Part shown: in pieces, positions 10,701 to 18,011 of the stretch
How positions within the stretch are numbered: position 1 is the stretch's first letter
Layout: the number at the start of each line of letters is the position of its first letter
Notes under the pieces: generated by a model
The model's input: the letters and a program-made list of their open reading frames with translations, nothing else
What the model was told of the DNA's origin: nothing
The model's database searches: none
DNA from: JBGTIS01 sp041745535
GTDB taxonomy: Bacteria; Bacteroidota; Bacteroidia; Cytophagales; Cyclobacteriaceae
DNA: 31,143 bases
Assembly: GCA_041745535.1 (NCBI GenBank)
Contig: JBGTIS010000159.1
Coordinates: 1 to 31,143 of the forward strand
Direction of reading: 5' to 3'
Program-made: the position numbers and the translations under genes

Positions 10701-12299
10701 ATCGTCCGACAATTCAAAATAGCCTTGCACATCCCCATTATTGATAACAACTTGCTTTTTGCCGTTTCCCTCAATGTCCTGTAGTTGCAATGTTCCGTTT
10801 GAAATCCCGGTAAAGGATGGTTTAGGCACTACTTTATCAGCGATGGTGAATTCGCCATTACCCAGATTGCTTTTATAGAACCATGCATCTGCCTGTTCTG
10901 TTAATATCCCTGAAATGCCTTCATTGTAAAGATCCACCCATTGATAATTGTTGGATAATCCAACAGGGGCATTCATTATATTTTCAGGTGAAATAGATTC
11001 GATCGCTGTATTCCAGTTAAGCTCATTGTATTCAAACTCCATAGGGGGCAGCGATTTTGAACTGTATTCACCTGTATCCTTATTTCTTAAATAGCCGGTT
11101 TGAGTAATGGATTTTAGATAGGTAACTTCTATCGGTTGATTGGAATTTGCTGCCTGGTATTGATAGGTTATATCCAGTGATTTCACGAGGCAGTTTTTTG
11201 CGCCATATGCTTCAATCATTTCATCAAAATGATGAAACATCAACACCCGCTGGCATAAGCGGTAAGTACGAATTTCAAAACCGGAGCGGTATTCCGAGAA
11301 GGCATCACTGCGGGCTTTCCATGGTGCTGTTTCTGTTGTTAAATTATCTGTATGTTCACCATAATCAAAAATCAGTTCAAAAAAATATTCCTGATCCTGA
11401 GGAATTTGGGTATTATATATTTCATCAAAATTGTTGGCATTATTAATATAGCCGGGATAGTAAGCTGTTCTGTTACCATATTTAACCCGTTTTAAATGCT
11501 TATTGGCAAACTTTGCCAGGCTATTAAAACGATTGCATTCATGCAGAAGATTTTGAACCTCCTCCAGATTTTCATCTCTGAATTCAAATAACATATAATT
11601 GCCTTTATCATCGAAGCTGAATTCAGGCAACCATTTGAAAATTCTGAATGAATCAAGAGGATCCGTTATCCGATGTGTTTCACTTTTTCCAAAGAAAGTA
11701 ACCACGTTATCTTTGGTTGTCACCTTCCAGTAAAAAGTATTACTGTCAAAAGGTGTAATTCTTTCTATCCTTGAAAATCCGCCTTCTATCCTGGGGCGGT
11801 ACTGTTTGATATGATAATTACCAGATGTCTTTTCTAAAGGGCTCCAATTATTTGATGCCTCAAGAAAAGGAACCAGGTCTTCAACACCGGAGAACATAAA
11901 TACATCTTCTTCAGCTCCATCACGATAACGGGGTAATTGTTTATCTGTTTTGCGTTGTATGGCTGGAAAATCCACTCCCCATCCCAAGCCAAAGAGGCTG
12001 TTGCCAACACCTGAATTATAACTTAAAGCAAGTGCAGGTGAAAAACCATTTCTTCCAGGCGTGATAGGTAATGGAATGGAAAAGGCTGCTGTACCATTTA
12101 CAGCATTCACCGAAAATTTTTCATCAATTGATTTTAAGGCCCCACCACCTTTGGGTAAATTTATCTGAGGAGCCTGTACCTGAAACGAATCATTTTGTTT
12201 TGAACCCGTTGCATTATGTCCGGAAGTAACCTTTCCATTATTACTATTTTTATAGTCATTTTCGGAGTTCTGATTAGGGTTAGATTGATTCGTTCCCAT
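4725..12299 (-). CDS. Tc toxin TcB-TcC fusion with RHS shell and DUF2380-like C-terminal toxin
   Basis: This 2524-residue protein joins TcB and TcC in one chain (separately ~1480 and ~960 aa). In order: an Asn/Ser-rich lead (1-43); an SpvB domain from ~44 (LPKGGGALKS, PGRNGFSPALALSYNSG, LFGLGWG); FG-GAP-like repeats at ~560, ~619 and ~670 (NGDGMPELV, SGDGLTDIV); TcdB middle regions with NGYYDHEEREFRGF at ~824; a TcC RHS/YD shell (GERWMFNDAMGK at ~1604, YTGKERDEETGLNYHGARYY at ~2126). The core ends with D2156-PMG and NPIKLSD2179-PSG, the aspartate pair of the RHS autoprotease, so the tail after ~2182 should be cleaved and held in the cocoon. That tail is Ala-rich and hydrophobic (~2274-2345), then Pro/Ser-rich, and ends in H2445-D-HHLLP, H2480-V-HGG and LWNQTW (2491-2496), resembling DUF2380/HNH-endoVII-like toxins. 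Nuclease activity is inference. No signal peptide is seen. Confidence 0.93.
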   Translation of the reverse strand: MGTNQSNPNQNSENDYKNSNNGKVTSGHNATGSKQNDSFQVQAPQINLPKGGGALKSIDEKFSVNAVNGTAAFSIPLPITPGRNGFSPALALSYNSGVGNSLFGLGWGVDFPAIQRKTDKQLPRYRDGAEEDVFMFSGVEDLVPFLEASNNWSPLEKTSGNYHIKQYRPRIEGGFSRIERITPFDSNTFYWKVTTKDNVVTFFGKSETHRITDPLDSFRIFKWLPEFSFDDKGNYMLFEFRDENLEEVQNLLHECNRFNSLAKFANKHLKRVKYGNRTAYYPGYINNANNFDEIYNTQIPQDQEYFFELIFDYGEHTDNLTTETAPWKARSDAFSEYRSGFEIRTYRLCQRVLMFHHFDEMIEAYGAKNCLVKSLDITYQYQAANSNQPIEVTYLKSITQTGYLRNKDTGEYSSKSLPPMEFEYNELNWNTAIESISPENIMNAPVGLSNNYQWVDLYNEGISGILTEQADAWFYKSNLGNGEFTIADKVVPKPSFTGISNGTLQLQDIEGNGKKQVVINNGDVQGYFELSDDNEWQPFRSFEQMPNQDFRDPNARFIDLNGDGMPELVVSEENVFTWYPAKGIKGYDPAEFSSQPFDEEKGPAIIFADSTQSIFLADMSGDGLTDIVRIRNGEINYWPNLGFGRFGAKVNMSHAPVFDYPEQFNPSYLHLADVSGTGATDILYLGKNKFKAWLNLSGNGWSTPCEIDPFLTTELPNQLAVIDLLGIGTSCIVWSSALPDYTHAPMRYINLMGERKPHIMRFYKNNFGKETTIEYKSSTFYYLKDKKAGTPWITKLPFPVQCVSRVEVWERITNAKFINEYIYRNGYYDHEEREFRGFSLVEQDDTDQYDKWILQDASNIVDAQLHQPPVKTKTWFHTGVFFRRDKILKLFEEEYYTNTSFEEYHLPDALLNTELLNHDLTAVEYREALRACKGMVLRQEIYALDGSAKEEIPYSVAEHNCNIRVLQPKEHNRYAVFLVLESEAIAYNYERNDSDPRIAHSLNTIIDEFGNMEETAAVVYRRATKNLSLPLRVQQEQDKMFITYTKNSYTNDIINDIDQPHVHRLRAPAETQTYEITGLNKNTGQYFNVDEIAGSFLSALLLPYEQEATSGVQKRLIEHVRTLYLANDTITPLPLDHLQSLALSHETYKLAYTQSLIDEIYGSKVTDQMFMDGQYRLSDDFIAQSLFPVTDNNNEWWIPSGTVEFPVNPDEHFYIPDRYIDPFGNSTAIKFYSNYHLLIEETEDAVGNIVTAGNFDFRMLAPTLIKDPNDNYSEVCFDTLGLVVGAAVKGKGNEADDLVNLEIDLAQNEINDFFTDPKANGTGLLQHASGRFVYDFDRYKNSNGTLPVAVATVVRETHHQDSVNADIPSKLQYSFEYSDGLGSVAMKKIQAESGDAWKMNLVTGQKELVENANPRWVGNGRTVLNNKGKPVKQYEPYFSVTHQYEDSKELVEIGVTPILFYDPVGRLIKTELPNGTFSKVEFDGWFQKNYDVNDTVMDSDWFIQRIGGAKGTEELEAAQKATVHYDTPSTVHLDSLGRSFFTIDHNKFVDKTNVTREEFYHTRIELDIEGNQRKVIDARDNIVLKYNYDMLGAKVFQDSMDAGERWMFNDAMGKTVYAWDSRNHRFHSEYDVLHRAIKQWLIEGLLQNSPEKLIGLTLYGEDQPNDKVRNLRGKPFQSFDQSGRVETPEYDFKGNAISGNKRLATEYKLVVDWNVADPAALLESETFTSSSTFDALNRPVEMTMPDDSVVMPGYNEAGLLETLQAFLNRTNETVEFVRNIDYDAKGQRERILYGNNTATSYQYEPETFRLKRLLTTRNFGADILQDLNYTYDPTGNITTIIDNAQQAIFFNNAMVEPHGNYEYDAIYRLIKATGREHAGQNAACDQFDNDKTHFNGNRLTLPGDMNAMQRYEQFYEYDSAGNMLHMIHNAGNAQFQHRWTRAFVCNTNNNQLITTTVGNDVTNYQYDEHGNMLNLQNGSFNLVWNYADQLKQVDLGGGGIAHYIYDSSGQRIRKVIENGNLVKERIYLGGYEIYREKQGNVLNLERETLHIMDDKQRIAIIETRREGIDQGLQDLIRYQYSNHLGTACLEADEKADIISYEEYYPYGSTAYQATRNQTEMPKRYRYTGKERDEETGLNYHGARYYAGWLGRWASCDPMGMADTMNLYLYVRCNPIKLSDPSGTLSWLEEALDDLVNPQDSVSKAEMDNLAKRGEAFVNAPAAMEELLNKEGIPGVAKAVVIGLGHLVKDTGEAMGDVVYAETHPNEPGAKEKSASRSIDVVLGAADIVSVFAAAGAAKNAGTGAVAAAKEVAATVKAGTPALATAEGLVVTSGKAAVAAGKPLDALAQGAKATGIMMMESKNGSLEAGPEAPKYSDGGTPTSGGRTPSPAVAEPVPKVGIKSPSTGSSLTTIPPTKAAQAAAAEKAKDAFLAGGGKIRKFVPNPHDHHLLPVQLRSHFESLGIDIEQYKVTLNPDTHLKHVHGGSSHAGGLWNQTWEDFFVQKPNATREQVLEQLGNMRKQFGI

Positions 12300-12629
12300 A
12301 AATCAAGGAGCTAAGTCTCCCCAAAGTATTACCAGATCTGGAGATAATTCAAATAAAAATGAAAAGTTTCCTGAGAATAATAAGATCCCCTAATAAGGAA
12401 GGGTACAGCAGAAGTATAGAAATTAGGAGGGTTATCTTAATATATAGAAAATGTAGATATTCTTTTTGAATTATACTATCTCTTTGTCGTATATATTTTG
12501 ATACTTAAGGATAAAATAAAGATTCATTCCATGAATTGCAACTATGGTGTACCTTCCCCAAAACTGGAAATAAATAAAATTAATTTTATTCTGCACAAAT
12601 TCTACCCGGTTGTTTTATATTGAAGCTGT
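12300..12629. other. 330-base AT-rich upstream region of the Tc operon
   Basis: No gene is visible on either strand. The region is AT-rich and holds the start region of the TcB-TcC gene and the 3' flank of an IS5-type transposase remnant. A motif near 12546-12565 (GGTGTACCTTCCCCAAAACT) could be the surviving end of that IS, but its partner end is not present, so a terminal inverted repeat cannot be shown. Confidence 0.5.
12322..12353 (-). promoter_or_regulatory. Candidate promoter of the Tc operon (Bacteroidota type)
   Basis: On the minus strand, TTTG (12353-12350) is followed after 20 bases by ATACTTTG (12329-12322). This is close to the Bacteroidota arrangement TTTG-N19-21-TAnnTTTG, but the first two bases of the -7 box do not match. 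Transcription would begin about 15 bases before the ATG at 12299. It is pattern-based only. Confidence 0.3.
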
Positions 12630-13346
12630 TTAAACTTTTAGTTTTGGTTTAATTTTTCGTAAGAAAATGACTAAAAAGGCGATAAAACGCAGGCTCAACC
12701 AGTTTCTTACGGAGAATTCAAATCTGATTAATAAAGCTTTGAAGCCATCCATCCAGGCATTGGCATGCTCGATGACAGAACGATCTTGGTAAAGTTTATC
12801 GTCAAAAATATGGGTTCCACTTTGATAGGGTTCACTTATTGAATTAACTGAATTTCTTGGATTATCCTTGACATTGGCTATGATCTCCTGTTTTTGACAA
12901 GCCTGACGAAAATCCTGGGAATCAAATCCCGGATCCGCGTTAAGAAATAAGCCTTCCAGTTTGATGCCAGCTTCTTTGAGCAAAGTACAAATTTCCTCAA
13001 AGAGGGTTTGTATCTGGAAAAGGTCATGATGTTGGCCTTCTTGTGGGGTAGACATGGCTAATATCACACCTTGACTGTCTGACATAAATAAAGCATTTGC
13101 GGCCGCCGCTGCGGTTGTTTTACAGGCTTTTCGGCCCTGATAACCTGTCGCGTCCCCACCATTTTTCGCGGGTATGTGGCTACCATCAAATTCCACACTG
13201 GATAGGTCTAAATACTGTAAATTCGATTTTAACATATGCAGCCAGACCTGCTTCCAACAACCAGCCTTTGACCATTTATTGTAGTAGTAAAACACAGAGT
13301 TCCAAGACAAAATTTTATCCGTAAACAAGGCCTTAGTGGGAAGCTC
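12630..13346 (-). pseudogene. IS5-family transposase remnant, 5' truncated
   Basis: About 232 residues of a DDE transposase of the IS5 superfamily remain. The catalytic triad is recognisable: D48 in VEFDGSHIPAKNGG, D132 in NADPGFDS, and E187 in RSVIEHANAWMDGFKALLIRFE-type context (counted from a TTG at 13328). The reading frame continues upstream of that TTG as LPTKAL, as expected inside a full-length transposase, and homology stops near 13346. There is no proper ATG start, so the usual ~50-80 N-terminal residues were lost where it meets the second, oppositely oriented IS remnant. It is therefore almost surely inactive. Confidence 0.85.
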
Positions 13347-13990
13347 TAGCCATCGCCGGCGACCCCGTTACGGCATATTGTCAACGCTATTTTCTGGATA
13401 TTACGCATGGGTAGTCAATGCGGTTCCCCGTCGGGACGAAACTTACCGGATCACTATCCTACATGGCAGTCGGTGTACTGGATGGTACTTTGGTGGAACT
13501 CAATAGTTACCTGAATATGCAGCTACGAGAAGAGTTAGGCAGAGAAACCACTTCGAGCGCGGTATCCATTGATAGTCAGTCTATTAAGTAGACGCCCTTT
13601 GTCAGTGAAGATACCGGCATTGATGTACACCGGGGAGCGGCAATAAGAAGATTAACGGGCGCAAACGCCACATCCTCACCGACACGATCGGTTTAGTCTG
13701 GGTAGCGGTAGTTCATGCAGCTAATTTACATGATGGGGTGATGGCTGAGCGAGTAGTGAGTCCGGTGCTAAGCTATCCGCATCGGTTGAAGAAGATATTT
13801 GCCGACATAGCTTATAAGGTAGAGTTAGTGGATTGGTTGGAACAGATGTATACCAGCATAGCGCTGGAAATTTCCTCTCGCCCACCTTCCTCCGCAGGCT
13901 TTGTACCGGTGAAGATACGCTGGGTCACGGAACAGACTATGCTTTCGGTGCGCAAATTAAAATTTTTAGGATTGGATCTGATAGGAATAG
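13347..13990 (+). pseudogene. Second IS5-family transposase remnant, frameshifted
   Basis: Plus-strand fragments line up with a different IS5-type transposase but lie in three frames. Frame one (from ~13371) reads RHIVNAIFWILRMGSQ and LPDHYPTWQSVYW. Frame two (~13508-13591) reads LNMQLREELGRE and SIDSQSIK, ending in TAG at 13589. Frame three (from ~13639) reads GNKKINGRKRHILTDTIGL, VVHAANLHDG, RLKKIFADIAYK and RWVTEQT. The first and second catalytic aspartates (SIDSQSIK, FADIAYK) and the final RWVxE block are visible. Two frame changes and an internal stop make it a pseudogene. The 100-codon frame at 13738-14040 is only its 3' part, running on into the neighbouring terminator. The right boundary is uncertain, between ~13960 and 14013. 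Confidence 0.85.
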
Positions 13991-14013
13991 CTGAAATATT
14001 AGGAAGGAGTACC

Positions 14014-14046
14014 AATAAAAAAGGCCTAAACATATTTTAGGCCTTT
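14014..14046 (-). terminator. Rho-independent terminator of the uppS-bamA-ompH cluster
   Basis: A perfect 11-base-pair stem (AAAGGCCTAAA at 14020-14030, TTTAGGCCTTT at 14036-14046) closes a 5-base loop. On the minus strand it is followed by a run of T (complement of A at 14017-14022). It lies 23 bases after the stop of the last OmpH gene, so it fits termination of that operon. Confidence 0.85.
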
Positions 14047-14068
14047 CAAAATAAGCGTATTGCTTTAA

Positions 14069-14617
14069 TTAATTATTATTTCCAGATGCGGGCGTAGTTG
14101 GGGTAACACCCAGTTCTTTCAGTACGAGGTCTGAAATATTATCCTGCTCTGGCGCTACCAGCAATATAGGCATGGTGCCTGCATCTGAGCTGAAAACGTA
14201 GGTATAACCATTATCGGCCGCTACTTTTTCTATTGCTTTCTGAATTTTATCAAAAGCTGGCTGAAACAGCTCTAATTGTTTTTTTTGTAACGATGCTTCC
14301 GCCTCTGACTGGTCTTGCTGTAATTCCTGCTGCATTTGCTCCAGTTCTTTCTGCTTATTATTGCGCGCCTCTTCGGTCATGGTGGCAGCACTTTGTCGGA
14401 ATTTTTCTACTTCCTGCTGAAAACCCTGTGCTGTAAGCTGTAATTTGTTAAATAGTTGTTTTTCGTAAGCTTTGTAATCAGATTCTATCTGTTTAGCTTC
14501 GGGCATTTGACCCAGAATATAGTCAGTGTTTGTATATCCTATTTTACCCTGTTGTGCATTCGCATAAAACGCTATCAAAGAAAATAATGCGAGTACAGTT
14601 GCCTTTTTAAAGTTCAT
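14069..14617 (-). CDS. OmpH/Skp-family periplasmic chaperone (second copy)
   Basis: The protein has 182 residues, the usual Skp/OmpH size. A signal peptide is clear (MNFKKA, hydrophobic core, ANA-Q cleavage near residue 21). The conserved start GKIGYTNTDYIL follows. A long Gln/Glu/Lys-rich coiled coil (~40-130) forms the tentacles. The C-terminal block AADNGYTYVFSSDAG is typical of the family. Skp-like trimers hold unfolded outer-membrane proteins in the periplasm for delivery to the BAM complex. It follows a paralogue by 68 bases and closes the bamA cluster; a strong terminator lies just downstream. The Asn-rich tail ASGNNN is a small oddity. Confidence 0.93.
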   Translation of the reverse strand: MNFKKATVLALFSLIAFYANAQQGKIGYTNTDYILGQMPEAKQIESDYKAYEKQLFNKLQLTAQGFQQEVEKFRQSAATMTEEARNNKQKELEQMQQELQQDQSEAEASLQKKQLELFQPAFDKIQKAIEKVAADNGYTYVFSSDAGTMPILLVAPEQDNISDLVLKELGVTPTTPASGNNN

Positions 14618-14685
14618 AATAATCGTTCTCTGTTGAATAAATGTTATTTCTTTTTAAATTACAAATTTATATAAAAATACTGATT

Positions 14686-15255
14686 TTATCTAATTACGTC
14701 TTCTTTTTCGCCCAGACCTAACTCATCTAATATAAAATCAGTATAATCATGAATAGGATCTGTATAGATCATGATTAAGTCGCTAGATTTGTCAAACACA
14801 ATTTGCAGCCTGTGTTCTTTAGCGACTTTTTCTACCGATTCAAATACTTTATCCTGCACCGGTTTAATTAATTCTTTTTTCTTTAAAAAAAACAGCCCTT
14901 CGAAGCCAAATACTTTTTTGTTATACTCTTTTAAGGCGTTCTCCATCTGATGAATGTTGTCCAGTCGCTCCTCTTTCATTTCTTCGGTTAAAAGGACTTC
15001 CTCAGCTTTCAATTCGCTGTACTGGGCTTCTATTTCCTTATACTTGTTCTGTATTTCCTCCTGCCACTGCAAAGATAAGTTATTTATTTCATTTTGCGCT
15101 TCCTGGTATTCAGGCATTTTGCTAAGAATGAAATCGGTGTTTACATATCCAAACTTTTGTGCTTCAGCTACCTGGCAGAAAAAAATAAAAAAGAATGCGA
15201 CTAAAAGCTTAATTCTATCAGCATGGCACAGCATAACTTTACTAATTGCTTTCAT
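14686..15255 (-). CDS. OmpH/Skp-family periplasmic chaperone (first copy)
   Basis: This 189-residue paralogue has an N-terminal hydrophobic signal ending CQVAEA-Q near residue 32. The signature QKFGYVNTDFILSKMPE and a charged coiled coil (~50-130) follow, then AKEHRLQIVFDKSSD. An internal ATG at residue 8 would give a shorter signal peptide and is an alternative start. It lies between bamA (59 bases upstream) and the other OmpH gene, so all three are probably co-transcribed and work in outer-membrane protein delivery. Its low similarity to the next copy outside the N-terminus suggests separate clients or hetero-oligomers (inference). Confidence 0.92.
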   Translation of the reverse strand: MKAISKVMLCHADRIKLLVAFFFIFFCQVAEAQKFGYVNTDFILSKMPEYQEAQNEINNLSLQWQEEIQNKYKEIEAQYSELKAEEVLLTEEMKEERLDNIHQMENALKEYNKKVFGFEGLFFLKKKELIKPVQDKVFESVEKVAKEHRLQIVFDKSSDLIMIYTDPIHDYTDFILDELGLGEKEDVIR

Positions 15256-15314
15256 AATAATCTGAATAAGGTGTTGTGCTTATTTGATAGGATTACGATT
15301 GTTTTCAATAAATA

Positions 15315-18002
15315 TTATCTTAACTGCTGACCAATTGTGAAATGAAACTGTGGGCCACTTCTTTGTGTGTCACCGGGCAGGGTATCAAAGCCATAGCCCC
15401 AATCGATACCCAGCAGACCAAAAGCTGGCATAAAAATACGCGCTCCGATTCCCGCGGATTTGTACAGGTTAAATGGATTATACTCGGCATAATCGGTTAC
15501 TGTGTTACCTCCTTCAGCAAATCCTAACACATAAATTGTAGCAGAAGGATTAGGCGAAACCAAATACCTTAATTCCATTACAAATTTGTTGTAAGCGATA
15601 CCGCCTAAGGTTCTGTCAGAAGTGCCGGCATTGTTTCTGGGCAAGGTATTATCCTCATAACCCCTCAGTCCAATGATATCTTGCGCTACAATAAACTGCT
15701 GACCTGCTAACCCCGAACCACCCATGGTAAAGCGCTCAAAAGGGGTATTGATGGAAGTGCCATAAGATCCGATAAACCCAAAATGAGCGCGGGTTTCTAA
15801 TACCAGTTTATCAGCTAACTTCGAGTAAAATTTTGCATCAAACATCCATTTGTGGTATTCAACCCACTTAAACTTTTCTCCATCATCTACATTCTTATAG
15901 TCTATTCCATTGAACAATGAATAAGGAGGAGTAAGATTTACTTCCAGCGAAACAGAAGATCCGCCTCTTGGGAACATGGGGTTGTCGATACTATTACGCG
16001 CGATGGTAGTATTCAGCGTAACACTGTTAGACCTTCCATTGGCAAAACCAAATATTGATTCATAATAACTGCCGGTGCCTGCTTCGGTAAATATATCATA
16101 CAACCTATAGGATAGTGCATTGGTAACGGTAAAATAGTCGTCCGGCCATTTTACTCTTCTTCCCAGGCCAACCGTGGCATTGGTAACCTGCATAGAAGAA
16201 TAGGCATCATCTTTTGAAGCTCTACTGGAAAAACCAATATTGCGTTGCACGGTATGCGACAAACTTACTGAGAAGTTATTTGGTTTTTTACCTCCCAGCC
16301 AAGGCTCAGAGAAGGTTGCTGAATAACTCTGGAAACGGGGGCCATTGGCCTGCATCCTGAGTGCCAGTTTTTGTCCATCGCCTACCGGTAAAGGACGCCA
16401 TTTGTCGAAGTGTGGAATATTTTTTACTGAAAAGTTATTAAATACCAGACCAAGTGTACCCACAAAGCCATAATAACCACCCCATCCACCTGATAATTCT
16501 ACCTGATCGCTTGGTTTTTCTACCAGCGTATACTCAATGTCCACCGTACCATCGGCCATGTTAGGAATCGGGTTCATGCCAATCTGTTCCGGGTCGAAAT
16601 AACCCAATTGAGAAAGTTCACGTTGGGTACGGATTAGTAATTCACGGCTAAATTTCTGCCCCGGCAGGGTTCTGATTTCCCGCCTGATTACATGGTCATT
16701 GGTGCGGTCGTTTCCTTTGATAATTATATCGCTGATAGTAGCTTCCTCTCCCTCATAAATCCTCATTTCCACATCAATAGAATCGTTGTCTGTTCTTACT
16801 TCAACCGGAGTAATGTTAAAAAACAGATACCCGTTATCCATGTACAATGAGCTAATGTCAGCACCGGCAGGATTGTAATTAAGCCTTTTATTCAGATTTT
16901 CCAGGTCGTACACATCGCCTTTTTGAATGCCTAATACACGGGATAACTGGTCGTTGGAGTACACGTAGTTCCCGGTCCAGAGGATATCACGGAAATAGTA
17001 ACGGTTGCCTTCCTCCACTTCAATATTAATGTCAATTTTATCTTTACCTGATTTGTATACTGAATCGGATACAATGATGGCATCTCGGTAACCTTTGGAA
17101 TTATAAAAATCAATCAGTTTTTTCTTGTCTGCTTCAAATTCGCTGGCAATAAACTTTGACCCATTAAAGAAATTGAGCTTTACATGTTCATGAATATAAT
17201 CTTCTAGGTTTACCTTTTCTTTCTCGGTTACGAAGTTTTTGGCTTTATTGAAATTAAAATTAAATAAACGGCTAAATAGATCCTGCACCAGGGTAAAACG
17301 CACTTTTTCATGTGTTTTTTTCAACTTGCTTTTCAGCTTTTTATCGCTGAAAACTTCATTGCCATCCAAATTTATTCTACGGATTTTTACCTTATCGTTT
17401 CTGTCAACAACAATTTTAATCGCTATACTATTGGCCAGCAGTGTATCTTTTACTTTTTGAACATCAACTTCAGTGTTCATAAATCCTTTGTCGACAAAGT
17501 GCTTTTGGACTGTAAGTTTGGTGCTATTCAACAAAGCATCGGTAGCTACGCGACCTCTTAGTTTTAATTTATCAGAAATTTCACTTTCCTGCGAACTATT
17601 GATGCCATCGAAATAAAACTTTGTAATTCTGGGTAAATCGGTGAGTTTGATCTCCAGGTAAATTCTATCCCCTTCAATTTTAGAAGCATTGATCGATATG
17701 TCTCCAATAATGCCCTGCTTCCAGAGTTTGCTGATAGCGCTACTGATTTCAGTACCGGGCACTTTAATTTTGTCGCCTACTTCCAGTCCGGAAAGAGAAA
17801 TAAGGGCGTTACTATTAAGGGATTCACTACCGGTAACGGTAATGCCCGCAATTTCATACTCTTTTGGATCGGTATAGGTAACTTCATCCAGGTTATTTTG
17901 TTGTCCGGGTTGTGTTCTTCTATAACGGATCTGAGAGAAAGCATCCGAAATAGAAAGCAACAAAATAAGTAAGGTGAAAATAGGTAAATATTTTTTTTTC
18001 AT
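15315..18002 (-). CDS. bamA: Outer membrane protein assembly factor BamA
   Basis: BamA is the essential Omp85 barrel that folds outer-membrane proteins. The 895-residue product has a signal peptide (MKKKYLPIFTLLILLLSISD, cleavage after AFS). Five POTRA-type repeats follow to about residue 430, seen as repeated xITVTG/RRINLDGNEVFSDKKL/GIQKGDVYDLE/IIKGNDRTNDHVIRREI segments. The C-terminal half is the 16-stranded barrel, with the conserved loop-6 motif LRGYED at ~778 (VRGF-type). The final strand reads GPQFHFTIGQQLR and lacks the terminal aromatic residue common in Proteobacteria. uppS ends 9 bases upstream and the OmpH chaperones follow, the usual Bacteroidota order. Confidence 0.97.
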   Translation of the reverse strand: MKKKYLPIFTLLILLLSISDAFSQIRYRRTQPGQQNNLDEVTYTDPKEYEIAGITVTGSESLNSNALISLSGLEVGDKIKVPGTEISSAISKLWKQGIIGDISINASKIEGDRIYLEIKLTDLPRITKFYFDGINSSQESEISDKLKLRGRVATDALLNSTKLTVQKHFVDKGFMNTEVDVQKVKDTLLANSIAIKIVVDRNDKVKIRRINLDGNEVFSDKKLKSKLKKTHEKVRFTLVQDLFSRLFNFNFNKAKNFVTEKEKVNLEDYIHEHVKLNFFNGSKFIASEFEADKKKLIDFYNSKGYRDAIIVSDSVYKSGKDKIDINIEVEEGNRYYFRDILWTGNYVYSNDQLSRVLGIQKGDVYDLENLNKRLNYNPAGADISSLYMDNGYLFFNITPVEVRTDNDSIDVEMRIYEGEEATISDIIIKGNDRTNDHVIRREIRTLPGQKFSRELLIRTQRELSQLGYFDPEQIGMNPIPNMADGTVDIEYTLVEKPSDQVELSGGWGGYYGFVGTLGLVFNNFSVKNIPHFDKWRPLPVGDGQKLALRMQANGPRFQSYSATFSEPWLGGKKPNNFSVSLSHTVQRNIGFSSRASKDDAYSSMQVTNATVGLGRRVKWPDDYFTVTNALSYRLYDIFTEAGTGSYYESIFGFANGRSNSVTLNTTIARNSIDNPMFPRGGSSVSLEVNLTPPYSLFNGIDYKNVDDGEKFKWVEYHKWMFDAKFYSKLADKLVLETRAHFGFIGSYGTSINTPFERFTMGGSGLAGQQFIVAQDIIGLRGYEDNTLPRNNAGTSDRTLGGIAYNKFVMELRYLVSPNPSATIYVLGFAEGGNTVTDYAEYNPFNLYKSAGIGARIFMPAFGLLGIDWGYGFDTLPGDTQRSGPQFHFTIGQQLR

Positions 18003-18011
18003 AGCGAATAG

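Noticed and set aside
10290..10784. 164-codon plus-strand frame inside the FG-GAP region
   Set aside because: Antisense shadow of the TcB part; no recognisable domain or start context.
12630..13328. Intact 232-residue transposase starting at TTG 13328
   Set aside because: The frame continues upstream as LPTKAL, as inside a longer transposase, and the N-terminal region is missing; a truncated pseudogene fits better.
13738..14040. 100-codon plus-strand frame as an independent gene
   Set aside because: It is the 3' part of the frameshifted IS5 transposase remnant and runs into the terminator stem of the opposite operon.
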